NCBI GenBank assembly: GCA_009760855.2
Contig: WPIO01000010.1
Span: forward strand, 372,001-436,000
DNA: 64,000 nt
Origin: Cristatella mucedo
Taxonomy: Eukaryota; Bryozoa; Phylactolaemata; Cristatellidae
Direction: 5' to 3'
Position numbers and translations under genes: made by a program. Below, one piece after another: positions 1-12,470 of this stretch. Numbering within the stretch: position 1 is the stretch's first letter; every line of letters begins with the position of its first letter. Below the pieces are notes generated by a model, which saw only the letters and a program-made list of their open reading frames with translations, was not told where the DNA came from and searched no databases.

Positions 1-1960
1 TCTTATCGTCCAGGCAGCTTGCCAATCAAATCGCCTGAATAAAACTGTGATGATTGCAGGTTCCTTGCTAACTGCTCCCAGCAGCCAGACTCCGTCCTAA
101 TCTGTGGCACCAAGTGCTGCTGCCTCTTGTGTGCTTGTGTATACTGATCTAAGTGTACCAGCTTTGTCCTTTTGAATGTATCACCGCGATACCGCGAATT
201 TCACAAAGTCTTGGCTATCTTTTTGAACCTGTTATAAAGCACGTGACAAGAGATTTAGTTCTCTTTGGGCACCATACTACGATCACCTATTATTAGTGTC
301 TTTAGAAATGCAGGTTACGGGTATTTGGAGTGTGTGGCAACCAATATTTGCATTTTTGCACTTTAGCAGTCCACGATGCAGACGATAAAACATCAATTCA
401 GGAGGCTAACTGCTGGCTGCTTATAGCCGCTTCCATTGCTAATGCATCAGCTGCCTTATTCTCTGGCTTTCATAGCTTGCTAATTGTGCAGCCTATGTGG
501 CCTTCCCATCAGGCTCACTGTGTCCTATTTAACTCTACCCCGGCAGGTACCAACTGCAAAGGATGTATTGCAAATGGGCCTGAGCAGGCTGTGATAATGG
601 TCGACATAGATCGGATGGTGAGGTCGTGTCAACAGCAACAGCTGCCAGCAACAGGAGCAGCAATAACTGCCGATGCTCGCTTGTAGGCAATAGGCCTGGT
701 CGAATGCAGCTTCAATGAGGCAGCAGCAGCCGCCGCTGCTGCTGCTGCTGCCTGTCACAATTAACGATTGACTATGGAATGCCTTAGCTGAGCAGTGATG
801 AACAGACTAAGTGGCTACATCAGCATGGGCACATCCTATAGAGGTCTTAGTACAACGTCAGCAAGGTCAGCCAGAATATGTGTAACAAGAGAGCTGTCGG
901 ATGTGTATAGGTGACCTACCGGGAGTACCAAATGTGGCTACACGGTCGGCTAAAAGAGAGACTTTGTGGCCACTCAGTGCAGTGGCATTCTTCAGAGGTC
1001 TCACTGCAAGTCAGACAGCTGCTGTTTTCTGCCATTCCAGTCATTTTGATTGTCTGACAATTGGCAGGTGGTCGGCCTGATACTGGACACATTACTCCGA
1101 ATTCCTGGTTCATACGAGGCTTAGACAGGACGAGAGGTTCAGACAGAAGCACCTACATTAGGAGCACGAGTTTGTTCAGATGCAGCAGCAAGCTGTTCTA
1201 ATCAATTGGTGCATCCACTCCTTCGTCTGTCACTCCTGGAAACTAAAACGGCATCAGCTTCTAGCTTGTGTGTCGAGAACATTCAAGCTCTCCAGCCTGT
1301 GATTTTCATCCGATCATGACTCCAAATGGAGTAATGTTCTCTGCTTCACTCATAAGCTTTCACCGAGTCTCAGACTCACTAGCGTGGACTCTGGGGTCGG
1401 ACTTTTGAGTGCTCACAGAGAATCCAGATGCAAGGCTTATAATAGATCGGCTGCTGGGGCCACAGCAGCTCCTCTACACTGAGCTGCTCACGATACGACC
1501 TGCCGTCGTCCGACTTCAAGTGTCACACCCTGTATTAGGCACGTTCTTCGTCGGCCTGGTCAACCGTCGAGCTACTGAAGTATCGGCTCCTTTGAGTCGA
1601 TACTTTTGAATATGCGTTTATATAAAATTTAGTGGCGCCATCTGGGGGACGTTGCAGCAATCCGAACTCACTCGTCTACCTAGCAGAGTCGACTCTACCT
1701 GAGCCCTGATTCACGACAAGTTTTCAGTGGAGCGGTATGAAAGATGAACTCAGTGTTGGCAGCCTGCCGATTAATAAATACTCAGCAACAATTCAATACC
1801 AGCTTGCTGATGCTGTTTTCTTATCTTATCCAGGCCAATTTGACAGCAAATAAATTAAGCATTTGGATACAGCTGCCCTCAAGCATATGAGTAAGGCGTG
1901 AAGCTCTGCACAAAAATCCTGCAACAAAAACCCAGACAGCCAGTGTTCGTGTACAATTGG
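1..1960. other. No gene recognised; CAG/CGC-rich patch
   Basis: Apart from the LINE tail at 234-298, I see no supported gene here. Open frames are short, lack good start contexts and resemble no family I know. A GCAGCAGC/CGCCGCTGC-rich patch at about 717-757 is simple sequence and explains the low-complexity frames over it. Confidence 0.5.
234..298 (+). mobile_element. Old L2/SINE 3' tail relic
   Basis: The stretch TATAAAGCACGTGACAAGAG followed by TTTAGTTCTCTTTGGGCACC and a short ATTATTAG end matches, with changes, the 3' tail shared by the LINE and SINE-A of this window. No body of either element is recognisable upstream, so it could derive from either one. Confidence 0.45.
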
Positions 1961-2124
1961 GCTGAGGTTGGTTTGGCCCAGCGGTCAAGGTGCTGGTCGC
2001 GGTCAAGGCCCCGACCAAGGTCTGGCCGAGGTCGTGGGCTCGAGACCCGAGGCGCATGTGAAGTGCCTTGATAGATGTTAGTTAAGTTGTAAGTTCTCTT
2101 AGGGCGCTATAGAAATTCTTTAAA
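1961..2124 (+). mobile_element. SINE-A copy (tRNA-derived, L2-like tail)
   Basis: It begins with a tRNA-like head. TTTGGCCCAGCGGTCAAGG fits a pol III A box, and GGTCGTGGGCTCGAGACCC fits a B box. The 3' part (AAGTGCCTTGATAGATG, then AAGTTCTCTTAGGGCGCTAT) is the tail also found on the local L2 LINE. Between the boxes the copy carries an extra CGGTCAAGGCCCCGACC compared with other copies, so it is somewhat diverged. Confidence 0.75.
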
Positions 2125-2429
2125 TCTGACTGTTTATCTAGGCTAAGTACCACACGTCGCTTCCTCTCTCAGCTGCTGGCTTCGCGAGTTCACATCTAGG
2201 GCAGAGTTTAGAGACGTGATTTGCTAGTCTTTAAAACTAAGCACGTGATTCCTCGTTGCGCCCAAAGTAGACCCTGACAGAAATAATGCACGAACACTAT
2301 GTATAAAGAGTCAAAGCAGCCAATAGATCGTATCGCATGTGAAGCCGGAGAAGTAAAGTAGGAGAAATTGATGAAGTCCGTTGAGGACAGCGAAATGTAC
2401 AGTTGCAGGAAGAAAAGGGAAATATGTGG

Positions 2430-2800
2430 ACTGACAGATGGACAGATAGACAGAAAGACAGACAATAAGGCAGACAGACCAGAATGACAGACGGGCGGAA
2501 AGATGAATGGACAGACGGAAAGACAGACAGATGGACAGACAGACTTACCTTCAGACTGGTGGACGGCGGACAGATGGACAGACAGACGTATAGACGAACA
2601 GACAGCTAGACAAATAGATAGGTAGCTAGATAGACAAACAGACAGACAGACCAGACGCACAGAAAGACCGTCAGACAGATAGATGGATAGATTACTAGAT
2701 GGATAGACAGACAGATAGATAGACAGATAAACAGATAGATAGACAGACCGATTTAACAGATCAGACAGAAAGAGAGACCAGACAGACATGTAGATAGATC
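2430..2800. repeat. GACA/GATA tetranucleotide satellite
   Basis: About 370 bp of imperfect GACA and GATA units on the + strand, with interspersed GGAC and GAAA variants. The long open frame on the minus strand (a serine/leucine/valine-rich translation) is a by-product of this repeat and not a gene. Confidence 0.9.
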
Positions 2801-2824
2801 AATAGAGTGTGAGAGAGAGAGTGT

Positions 2825-3715
2825 AAGCATGGTCCTCTTCATATATCCGTTACGTTAAAACGATTGCACCCATGCTTAGCCTAATTTAACCCCTACAGTA
2901 CTCAACAGTTCAACTAAATATCCAGCTGGCTGGGACAACAAATTGCGATCATATTACCCATGAAACCAAGCCTGTGTTTTCCGTCAGCCGTGTGAAAGCT
3001 AACAGAATGAGCAAATTTTATTGTGCGGTCTATATAAAATGCATGCAAAGCCCTAGCTTCGGACAAAGCACCTCAGGCGATTCTTGCCGCCCGTGGTTGC
3101 TATGCGACACGCCTTCCATCGAGCGCACACTGCAGGTATACCAGCAGGAAGGGCTGCTCCTGCGAGCTGCTGCTAGCTGCTGCCTCAGCCTCAGACCCAT
3201 GGGACCGGCCCCATTGCAATGATGGGGGTGTGTATTGCTACAATCATGCTGCCATAGTGGCCTCACACTTTTAAGAGCTTACCGAAACGCAGCGCTACTA
3301 ATGCTGCTGCCGACTATAGCACATCCTTTCCAGCCGTCTTAAACTTCTTCTACTGCCATGCTACTCACTATCTCAAACCGCTATTTTGACTGAGCAATGC
3401 TCCTCACTTTTTCATTGTTTCGTGAAAGCTATTGGCCAACGAATGCGTACGGAAAGCCGCTTAGGCTGTGAGTTCGCTACACAAAAACTCTCCTGCTTAA
3501 CATCCACATAGTCGTTGTAGCTTTTCAGGGTTAAAGACGAAGATACACACATTACATTACATTACATTAGTCATGGACGAAGCCTAGCGGTTACTGATGA
3601 AGCTGCTGCATCAAATTTACGCCGTTATCGCGACAACGAGGCCTGACGTAGAATCATTTACTCTTCATTCGTAGCTTCCCGTCACGTCGCTTACCAGGCC
3701 AGTTTACCCGTCGTT
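2825..3715. other. No gene recognised; short ATTAC repeat
   Basis: Nothing recognisable. A short pentanucleotide run, (CATTA)n, sits at about 3550-3570. The open frames here are short and unconvincing. Confidence 0.5.
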
Positions 3716-3830
3716 CGATTTTACCAGTTGTTCAAGTTAGCTTATAGCAAATTTAAATCACCTAGAAAGAGATTGAGTTCTCTGAGGGCGCTTTATCAAG
3801 TGCATTTTTATTATTGTTATTATTATTACG
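3716..3830 (+). mobile_element. L2 LINE 3' end (solo tail)
   Basis: CACCTAGAAAGAGATTGAG followed by TTCTCTGAGGGCGCTTTATC and then AAGTGCATTTTTATTATTG is the 3' end of the L2 family seen at 6890-6960. Only the terminal part of the 3' UTR is present, as expected for an extreme 5' truncation. It ends in ATT repeats. Confidence 0.75.
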
Positions 3831-5160
3831 CCATTTCAGTTCGGCATGAAACTGGATGAAACTGCTGATGTCTTTCAGTGTTTCCTGCTCCACGTTTCTT
3901 TTCGTCATGTTGATACAAACATTGAAGGAATTGGGTAATTATTTTTTGATCACTTTTGGAAGCTAAAAATGCAAGCGACATCTTAGAAATGGCAAATAGT
4001 ATCGTTTCATTGCTGATTACTTACTTGAAGAAAAATCTTGGTAACCTCTGAAAAAATTGAGAACCGGCGATGCTTAGTAATAGATCTGCTTCTCTGCATT
4101 GGCGATGAGAGAAGATCCTCGGATCACAGTCACAAATACTAAAACAAAAAATGTCTTCTATATTGGCATGCATTTTGCCACAGACTCACCGAGCAATTTA
4201 AATTCTGAAGGAAGTCATATGCCATCTTTAAAATCGTGAAATTCACCCTAGCCGGTGGTGTAAGAAATTGTGTTTACTAGTTAAAGAAAGTGATTATGGA
4301 CGATGGAATCGAGAACGAGAAACCCCTGTCAATTTCTCTACAGACAGAATCGCAGACATCTGGATAATCTACAGATATCTTTCAAAAGTTTATTCCGTTC
4401 AGGCAACCTTAAAGTTGAAACATTTATAGTAATCCTTTAGTTACTAACATAGTTTGCATTCGTGATGTAAACTTTACCAAAAATGCTATCGGTGACCTGG
4501 GGACAAGGAATAAGTTACAAAATAATTCAAATTTAAGAGCGTCTAAGAATTTTAGTGCTTTTTGAAGAAAGCAAAACATCTCTCTTAACGCGAGAAACGG
4601 CTGTTCTCATTAATTTGTTAAAATATACCTTTGGGATTCGGGGTTTTCAGCACGTTTTTCTGTCAATATGGAAATTCCAACTCAATTGAATGTCGAAGAT
4701 TTCACGGGAGTTAGTTTATTCGTGACACTTCCACGGTTTCATCTTCTTATTCAAGCGACGCACCTGTACGCTTATCATGAAAACAAAATTTGGTGTGGAA
4801 TTAAATTTAACATTATTAATTTGGATGCGGTCATTTTATTTATTTAAATTTTTCAATGGAGTAGCCATTGATATTAACGTGCGATTAATAAGAAATATAT
4901 TGTTCGTCATAATATTTTCCTTCATTTAGAGTTTATTTCATAGACTCCATGAAGCAATACATTTTCAATCAAATCTAAAAACTTATTTTTTTCATGCAAA
5001 GATTAGCTTATGTGCATTTTTAGAGAGGCTGTCCATAGTTTTCTTTGGGTTTTGAAAGGGGTCGCCGAATCAAAACGCTTCGAAGAACGGAGATAAAGCC
5101 ATCAGTAATTTTCGATAGTACCAACCTGTCTCGCCCACACAGCTGCAACGTGGCTCGCGG
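3831..5160. other. AT-rich stretch without recognised gene
   Basis: AT-rich sequence with no supported coding frame, no repeat family I can place and no tRNA-like head. Confidence 0.5.
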
Positions 5161-5162
5161 AC

Positions 5163-5266
5163 ACGCGCTAGCACACATACACACATACATTCACACGCGC
5201 TCAAGCACATATACATTTACACACGCACTCGTACACACGCACACACATATATACTCACATACATAA
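5163..5266. repeat. CACATA/CACACG microsatellite-like tract
   Basis: Imperfect alternation of ACACAC, ACATAC and CACGC directly abutting the 5' edge of the L2 copy at 5268. The short frame over it, rich in histidine and threonine, is a by-product. Confidence 0.8.
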
Positions 5267-5267
5267 C

Positions 5268-6962
5268 TAACATAATTAATATGTCATTAGCCTCAGGTCA
5301 TGTCCCAGCACCTTTCAAAAAAGCTGTAGTCAGGCCACTTCTCAAGAAAGCTACACTTGACCAAGAGAACTTGAGCAACTACCGCCCAGTTTCATTTCTA
5401 CCATTCCTATCAAAGACACTCGAACGGGTCGTGGCGGACCAGCTGAACTCGTATATCGAAACCTCACACCTTGCTAGTAAGTTCCAGTCTGGCTTTAGAG
5501 CTAATCACTCCACAGAGTCAGCATTGCTTCGGGTATACAACGACCTACTTAGGAATGCAGACATGGGTAGAGTGTCTCTGCTTGTTTTGCTCGATCTTTC
5601 GGCAGCTTTTGATACCATCGATCACAAAGTTCTTCTAGAGCGCCTCTCATCTCGCCTGGGCATCACTGGCACTGCTCTGCAGTGGTTCAGGTCCTATCTC
5701 AGTGGGAGACTCCAGAGTATTGATGTGAATGGACAAAGATCATCTGAAGTACATCTGAAATATGGAGTACCTCAGGGCTCAGTGCTAGGTCCGGTTCTTT
5801 TCACGGTTTATACTCTGCCTCTTGCTGATGTGATTGCCAAGCACAATCTAGGCTTTCACTTCTATGCGGATGACACTCAGTTGTACCTTTGCTTTGATCC
5901 CTCCCAGCCTTCGAGCACCTCAAATTCTCTCAGCTCACTAGCTGCATGCATTGATGACATCCGCACATGGATGGCAGCACATTTTCTAAAACTTAACGAT
6001 GATAAAACTAACTTACTAGTTATGGGCAAACCCAGTGTGATCCAGAGATTGGAAAGGCTGACTCTCAAAATTGGCTCTGCCAGCATATCTCCTGTCGAAT
6101 CAGCTCGGAATCTAGGTGTCATATTCCAAAGCGACCTCTCGTTAGACGACCATATCAGCTCCACGGTCAAATCCGCCTATTTTCAGCTTCATAACATTGC
6201 TAAAATTCGGGCTTGTTTAGATAAAGATACCACGTCCAAGTTAGTTCATGCATTCGTGACATCCCGTCTCAACTTCTGCAACTCACTGCTTACTGGCCTA
6301 CCAGCATGTGCGATCAGGCGATTGCAGCTTGTGCAAAACTCTGCAGCTAGGCTTGTCTGTCGTGAGCGTCGAAGTTGCCACATTACTCCACTTCTCGCCG
6401 ACCTGCACTGGCTACCAGTCAAGCAACGGATTGACTTCAAGGTTTTGTCGCTCACTTTTAGGTCCCTTCATTCTATGGCTCCAGCCTATCTGTCAGATAT
6501 ACAACCCCATCGGGCCAAGCATCGTGCCACCCGCTTTTCGGAATCCAACAGTCTAGAAATACCTCATACAAACCTTAAATCCTTTGGAGACCGTGCATTT
6601 AGTTCATATGCTCCCAAAGCCTGGAACTCCCTCCCGACCTGCGTCAGAACATCCCCTGACCTGACCACATTTAAAAAGAACCTAAAAACACACCTATCTA
6701 GGACAGCATTTAGTGGGTCCCTGTGATTCGTCCTTGATGTGCTTATGCGTGCTGACACTGTGCATGCTGCCACTAACCACATTCGCATGCTGACCCTGTG
6801 CATGTCACCCCTAACCATATTATTCATTTTGTTTGTTTTTTCAAGCATGATTTTACTTACCATTCAATTGCATTTCACTTTACAGCACATGTAAAGCGCC
6901 TAGAGAGAGATTAAGTTCTCTGAGGGCGCTTTATCAAGTGAATTATTATTATTATTAATTAT
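5268..6962 (+). mobile_element. 5'-truncated L2-clade LINE, young copy
   Basis: Contains the 3' two-thirds of ORF2 (5281-6726), a 3' UTR with characteristic GCATGCTGACCCTGTGCATG-type blocks, the hairpin tail (GTAAAGCGCCTAGAGAGAG, then TTAAGTTCTCTGAGGGCGC) and an ATTATT repeat end at about 6943-6962. The 5' boundary at about 5268 falls inside ORF2 when compared with the minus-strand copy at 61369-62099, so it is a normal 5' truncation. It keeps one open reading frame and is very similar to the copy at 62100-63480, which suggests recent insertion. Confidence 0.9.
5281..6726 (+). CDS. L2-type reverse transcriptase, ORF2 fragment
   Basis: Encodes the reverse transcriptase and C-terminal part of an L2-clade LINE ORF2 protein, 481 residues, uninterrupted. 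Motif A is LDLSAAFD (about 104-111, catalytic Asp 105), motif B is GVPQGSVLG (162-170) and motif C is YADD (195-198). LNDDKT (238-243) is typical of later RT motifs. The C-terminal region has [11 protein letters not shown] (about 375-385) and a KAWNSLP block, both characteristic of L2/CR1-like elements. In active elements this enzyme copies its own RNA at a nicked target. The apurinic-endonuclease domain expected N-terminal to RT is absent because the copy is 5'-truncated. The ATG at 5281 is therefore an internal methionine of the parent protein, and host-level expression is unlikely. Confidence 0.9.
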   Translation: MSLASGHVPAPFKKAVVRPLLKKATLDQENLSNYRPVSFLPFLSKTLERVVADQLNSYIETSHLASKFQSGFRANHSTESALLRVYNDLLRNADMGRVSLLVLLDLSAAFDTIDHKVLLERLSSRLGITGTALQWFRSYLSGRLQSIDVNGQRSSEVHLKYGVPQGSVLGPVLFTVYTLPLADVIAKHNLGFHFYADDTQLYLCFDPSQPSSTSNSLSSLAACIDDIRTWMAAHFLKLNDDKTNLLVMGKPSVIQRLERLTLKIGSASISPVESARNLGVIFQSDLSLDDHISSTVKSAYFQLHNIAKIRACLDKDTTSKLVHAFVTSRLNFCNSLLTGLPACAIRRLQLVQNSAARLVCRERRSCHITPLLADLHWLPVKQRIDFKVLSLTFRSLHSMAPAYLSDIQPHRAKHRATRFSESNSLEIPHTNLKSFGDRAFSSYAPKAWNSLPTCVRTSPDLTTFKKNLKTHLSRTAFSGSL

Positions 6963-7580
6963 TATTACATTAGCTTATAAAGGACTTTATCTACCTAATC
7001 TGGTGACATCCGTTTGTCCCATCAGATGCCTGTGAGCGTGAGATATAGAACAAATAATCATCCATTTATTCAAAAAGTAGTAGTTACAATAATTGCAATT
7101 CAACTGAACGGTAATCCAAGACGATCCATAATCTCTAATTCAAATTTACGTCAAGAGAATCAATAACCAAGATTTCTTTAAGAGCACGGTGTGGTATTGC
7201 AATAAAGGTGTGGTGCTTAACTAGGCATGTAAAAGCACTCAAGTATCACGCTTTGACAAGTACGCAAAAGCTCAAGAGAAGATATTCACGGCCGACGGTT
7301 AGTATTACCCCTGGTTGGTAGCATTCACTCAACCTTGCTCCGGTAAATACTCATAGTACACAGAAATAACAAAGTTCACTGCAACGCTGCACAAAAATGT
7401 GTCGATCTTACTGTTAGTCATGACGTACACAGTTTCACAACGCTGAAGCATACGAAGGAAAATTCACAAGGAGCAAAGGCCTGATGTGGAACTGATAGCT
7501 TTTAAGCTTCCTTTTCAATGCTGTCAAATCAGTAATAGGACATGGTGTGCAGGTAATTAATGACTCGCTAAGTCAAACAT
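6963..7580. other. AT-rich stretch without recognised gene
   Basis: No coding frame or repeat family recognised. Confidence 0.45.
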
Positions 7581-7584
7581 TACT

Positions 7585-7950
7585 ATGCTAACATTGCAAT
7601 TTGGAAGTCCCGACTTGATGGTCTTTAAATGGCTACACTATTCGTTGCTCCAACAACCTCTTGCAAGTCTCCGATGGAACCGATATACTGCGCCCTGCAG
7701 TAGAGGAACAGCAAAAATTACGAGGCAAAAATTCCAATCGACGAGAGAGAACTCGAGAAGTAGTGACGCCATACTGGCCGCTGAGCTTCGACCCTGCAGC
7801 AGCCGCTGCTCTTGGATTCCTCTGGTAATTGGGAAACTGCCAGCGAAGCGGTCGCAGAGCACGTGCATAGCACGTGTGAGCATCAGCTTCCCCTCTATTT
7901 GGCTGTCTGCCCAGCTGCTAACGAGGAAATGGCCTCTTTTAATCCCTTAG
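7585..7950 (+). pseudogene. Possible fragment of the 39.6-kb ORF family
   Basis: A GC-richer segment with an open frame. Around 7729-7745 it shares a 17-base run ending ATTCCAATCGACGAG with the broken family copy at 44309-44325, in the same reading frame (KFQSTR in both). Similarity is weak beyond a few more residues, and the two sequence blocks that define the family at 39.6 kb are not both visible. It could be a distant decayed copy or a chance match. No function is assigned. Confidence 0.25.
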
Positions 7951-10210
7951 CCAGTCCTATAATGCTCGATACGGCATTCCTGCCAGTGAACTTTTCGCCA
8001 GCGGACGGCTAAGATTTGGCGTGACTAGATGGCGTGAGCTGGTAGCGCCGTGATCATCAGAGAACAGCGCTGGATGGAGTTTGAGGGTTGAGAGCTCGAG
8101 GACAAGCGCGTCTGTAGGTGCGAACACGACCGCCCCCGTAAAAGGAGAAATTGCCTCGCGAGCAAGCGGCAACCCAACTTAATCGAGAGGATGAGTGTAT
8201 ACGAGCATACTCCTTGCAAATGACCGCTCGTTTTGAAAGCTCTTCGGTGCAAAGCATTTCAAAGCAAATTGCCGCGAGCTAATGCACCGTAACACCTCCA
8301 TAAAAGTGACCGACTTCTGGACGTAAATTGATATGGCCCGATGGTAGAAAAGCCTACGGCCCTTGAGCTAGGCTTTTGTAGACAGCTATCCTGGAAGCTA
8401 CAGCTCTTTATTCTGCTGGCGTCTTACAGACAGCGACGCATCAGTCACCGCCAGTACAGTGTGGCGCCGGCCTTCGTTCAGGGCACGTCGTCTGCACTTG
8501 TGCCACTTCACAGTGCTTCGACCGCCTCCGCGAACCGCCGACCCTACCCTGCTAATCGGCGTGCTGCTCCGACCTTCTGACTTGCTTGCATTACCCGCCA
8601 CTAGGTAATCGTATTACATTGCGGTATGTAAGATGCTCACAGATCGTCACAGCCCTTAACTAGCCGTTCATCAACAGTGAACAAGTTACACCCAGTAGTG
8701 AAATGACTACATGCTAAATCAGCCAGGTCATGACCGATATTAGGTTACTCTGCCAGGTGCGAAATCACAGAAAATTTCACTGCTGCCTTACAATGCAGCC
8801 TGAGTGACCTCTGACGCTAGTGGTAAGCCCAGCCTGGGTGGTTAGCATGGCCTACTGCTGGGCAAGGACTCCTTATCACGACCTGCGTCGTGAATTGTTT
8901 AAATCTCTCCTTCAGTCTCTTTCGGTTGTTAATCTTTTTAAGGGAAGCTTTCACTGACCTTTGACAGCACGAGGAAGCTCCCTGGAAGCTAATTCTTCTT
9001 CACTTTCATCCTGTTCTGGAGTTTCTCGCATGCGACCTTTCTGTTCAACGTCAGCACAGTGTGGCACTGAGCGGCTCGTTGCTGTCTGCGACGGGTGCGC
9101 TCGCGTCATTCTGCTCACTCTGCTCCTCTCTCTTCTCATCCCAAGCAAGTTTGCTGCGAAAATCTACCCAATCTACAGTGGCGCACATAAGCCGCAAGTT
9201 GCACGTGGAAATCTGCTTAGATCAGCGAAAAATCACGGAAAACTTCGTCTTTGCTTATGAAGGCGATCCTTAGCGTCGGCCTATCTAGACGGCGAGCCGG
9301 TCCCACTGACTGACAAGCTTCGAGTTCGTGGTTAATCAGAGGCGAAGAGCCAGAGGGTGGCAGGTAGGTGTGAGACGAGTCAGACACCCGGTCTGGCCGC
9401 CATAGGCCGTACTTGCTGGTGGCTGGTCACTTGGTGCTTACTTAGACTGCACGACACTAGCAGCCGCTGGGGGGACGCCCCGAGACTCCGTTTGCACTAC
9501 GTCTGTGCTCCGCCCCTGACCCCTGTGCCACCCCGGCGCTCCAATCTTGGCTTCGCCTAGGTTGCTAATAGAGCATAATGCGTGTAAGAGAAGACTTATC
9601 TAAAATTGATGTGCAATAATAAGCTGAATATATATACGAAGTTCATCTAAATTTTTTTAATATATTCACCAGTGCTTGTGGGTGCGTCATGATTTAAGAT
9701 CGTGTAGGCAACGTAATGACTTGAACTAAATAGATGGCGAGACCCCTGCAGAATCACGGATAGATTTTATCTATGCGTGTCCATCGCATACAAGGCAGGC
9801 GCACCAAGGCATCTTCAATTTTAACTATGAGACTGCAAGCTGCAGCTGCATATATAATTGGTAAATTATCTCTTCTTTTTACATGCAACATGACACCAAT
9901 TATTACTATATCGCCATACTAGAATTATGAATCCTACAGTGGATTAACGTAATCGTGACTTCAGTTACAGACTGAGTAGCGAACAAACTAATACTTAACT
10001 ACTTAATCTAGCTTATTATAGGGGTTGATTTATTTTTCTTGGTTCCTGAATTATAATACTTATGAATCGATTATGAGATAATCTATGGATAAGGCAGCCT
10101 ATAATCTGAAGCTGTTTTACGGGTAGTCAGCACTCCATGAGTTAGCCATCAGTTTTGAGCTGAATTTTGTCCCAGCCTAAGCGTCCTATGAGAGTTGGTG
10201 CATGACACGC
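7951..10210. other. No gene recognised; mixed GC-rich then AT-rich DNA
   Basis: Between about 7950 and 9550 the DNA is fairly GC-rich, with several short overlapping frames on both strands, none recognisable. At about 8395-8420 the minus strand reads CAGAATAAAGAGCTG, containing an AATAAA, which could belong to an old LTR, but no paired copy is seen. From about 9580 to 10210 it is AT-rich and featureless. Confidence 0.4.
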
Positions 10211-10211
10211 C

Positions 10212-10338
10212 CCCTGATTCGGCTCAGGGGTTAGGCGCTCTCCTTTGACCACCATGGCCCTGGGCTCGAGCCCTACAGCATTTATAAAGCTCCTGGATAG
10301 AGATTAACTTATCTTAGGGTGCTACGCAAATGAATTAC
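10212..10338 (+). mobile_element. SINE-A copy, diverged
   Basis: The head TTCGGCTCAGGGGTTAGGCG resembles the A-box region, GGGCTCGAGCCCTAC is the B box, and AGCTCCTGGATAGAGATTAA then CTTATCTTAGGGTGCTACG is the L2-like tail. The middle is diverged, so this is an older copy. Confidence 0.65.
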
Positions 10339-10564
10339 CCTTTATATTTTCTATAGCCGCTGTTTAAAGCTGGTAACCCCTAACCTCCCCCGTCGCTTTC
10401 AAATCGACTCCTCTACGCTATGGATAAAGACTTTTTATGTTAAGGTATTGTGTTCTTCGTGCTGTTATTTTTGTTCTTGGTGTTGCATCATGCTAAGGTA
10501 TTGGTATTCTTCGTTGCGACCGTGATCTTACAGTGCCGGTGCTGTGCAATCAGGGGCTTAACTG

Positions 10565-11155
10565 TTGATGCAAAACTGTGCAGCTAGGCATGTCTGTCGC
10601 GAGAGTTTTAGTTGCCAAATCACACATATTTCTAGCCGACCGCCACTGGCCCTCAGTCAAGCAACGGGTCGACTTCAGGGTTCTGTCACTCACTTTTAGT
10701 TACCTTCATTCTCTGGCTCCAGCCTACCTATCAGACCTATTCCCCTGCCAGGCCAAGAATCGTACCATCGGCCTTTCTGACTAAAATCGTGCAGCTACAC
10801 CTCGAATGAATCTCACCTCCTTTAGATACCATGCCTGTAGTTCGCATGCTCCCAAAGCCTGGAATTCACCTCCGACTGAGGTCGTGACATCCCTCTGACT
10901 TGAGGACATTTAAAAAGAAGCTAAAACGTCTCTGTTTAACACAGCATTCATTCAAAGTCCTTGCGATTCGTTCGTTGTGCTTATGCGTACTGACACAGTA
11001 CCTGCTGCCACACACCATATGTGCATGCTAACCCTGCGAATGTCTCCTCTAGTCACGTTATGCTTTTTGACATTGATCATGCTACCACTAGCCATAAGAA
11101 AGAAATTGAGTTCTCTGAGGGTGCTATGACAAATGCAGGGTTAGTGTCATCATTA
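10565..11155 (+). mobile_element. Decayed L2 LINE 3' fragment
   Basis: Starts at GCAAAACTGTGCAGCTAGGC, matching the L2 ORF2 C-terminal region (compare 6331-6350). A broken frame follows with a recognisable HWPSVKQRVDFRVLSLTF block, then the 3' UTR and a tail ending GAGTTCTCTGAGGGTGCTA. Several frameshifts and stops show that it is dead and older than the copy at 5268. Confidence 0.8.
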
Positions 11156-11159
11156 TTAG

Positions 11160-11880
11160 TTGGGTGAATTGTTGTAGCACCTAGAAGTCATTAGCCACGA
11201 TTCAAAATTTCAAGGCTTCACCAACATTTATGGCGCATCAGCTGAGACTAGCCCGTTCCGGGCGCGCATCCTACCCGACCGTGGAAGGCGCCATACGCCA
11301 TTAGTAACAATTGACAGCGGCTATCCAATATGCACCCCCGTGGCTCTTTGGAAAATATTTAAAGCACTGTACTCCTTTTGCGCAATTTCAAAGCAGTCCA
11401 GACTTGACGCCGGCGAAGCGTGCAGTGTGAAAGGTTAACCCAGCCACTCTAGAGAATATCTCACTCGTATCCGACGAAAGCATTGCACTGACTATGAATT
11501 AATAGTAAATTTGAAATTACAATACTCAAAATGCTACTAGCTTTGACTTTGCCTCAATTTAGACAAGAAATAGCTGTTGCGGTACTGCTGTATTGTGTAC
11601 TGCGTATTGCATTTGTTCATTTCCCTTCGCTGTTTTCTCGGTTTTTCCATATGGATGCGTACCACTCATGAGCAAAGGAATGAAATTATTTGTTTTGTAA
11701 GCCTCTTTTCGTAGCACTGCAGGTCGATCTAATCTTTTGAACTCCGATTTGGTATTTTCTATGCATTATTATCGAGAATCAGGGCTTGACATACTGGAAA
11801 TCTCTAGAGGCTTCTCGACCGCTTTTCTCTCGCTTAGCGAAGAGAAATGGTGTGTCCAGGTACGCGAGCCTCTTGCACGT
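11160..11880. other. No gene recognised
   Basis: No supported frame or repeat family. The stretch ends at the CT-rich tract. Confidence 0.45.
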
Positions 11881-11883
11881 ATC

Positions 11884-12470
<587 letters not shown>

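Noticed and set aside
2208-2789. 193-codon minus-strand open frame
   Set aside because: Produced by the GACA/GATA satellite; repetitive translation with no domain.
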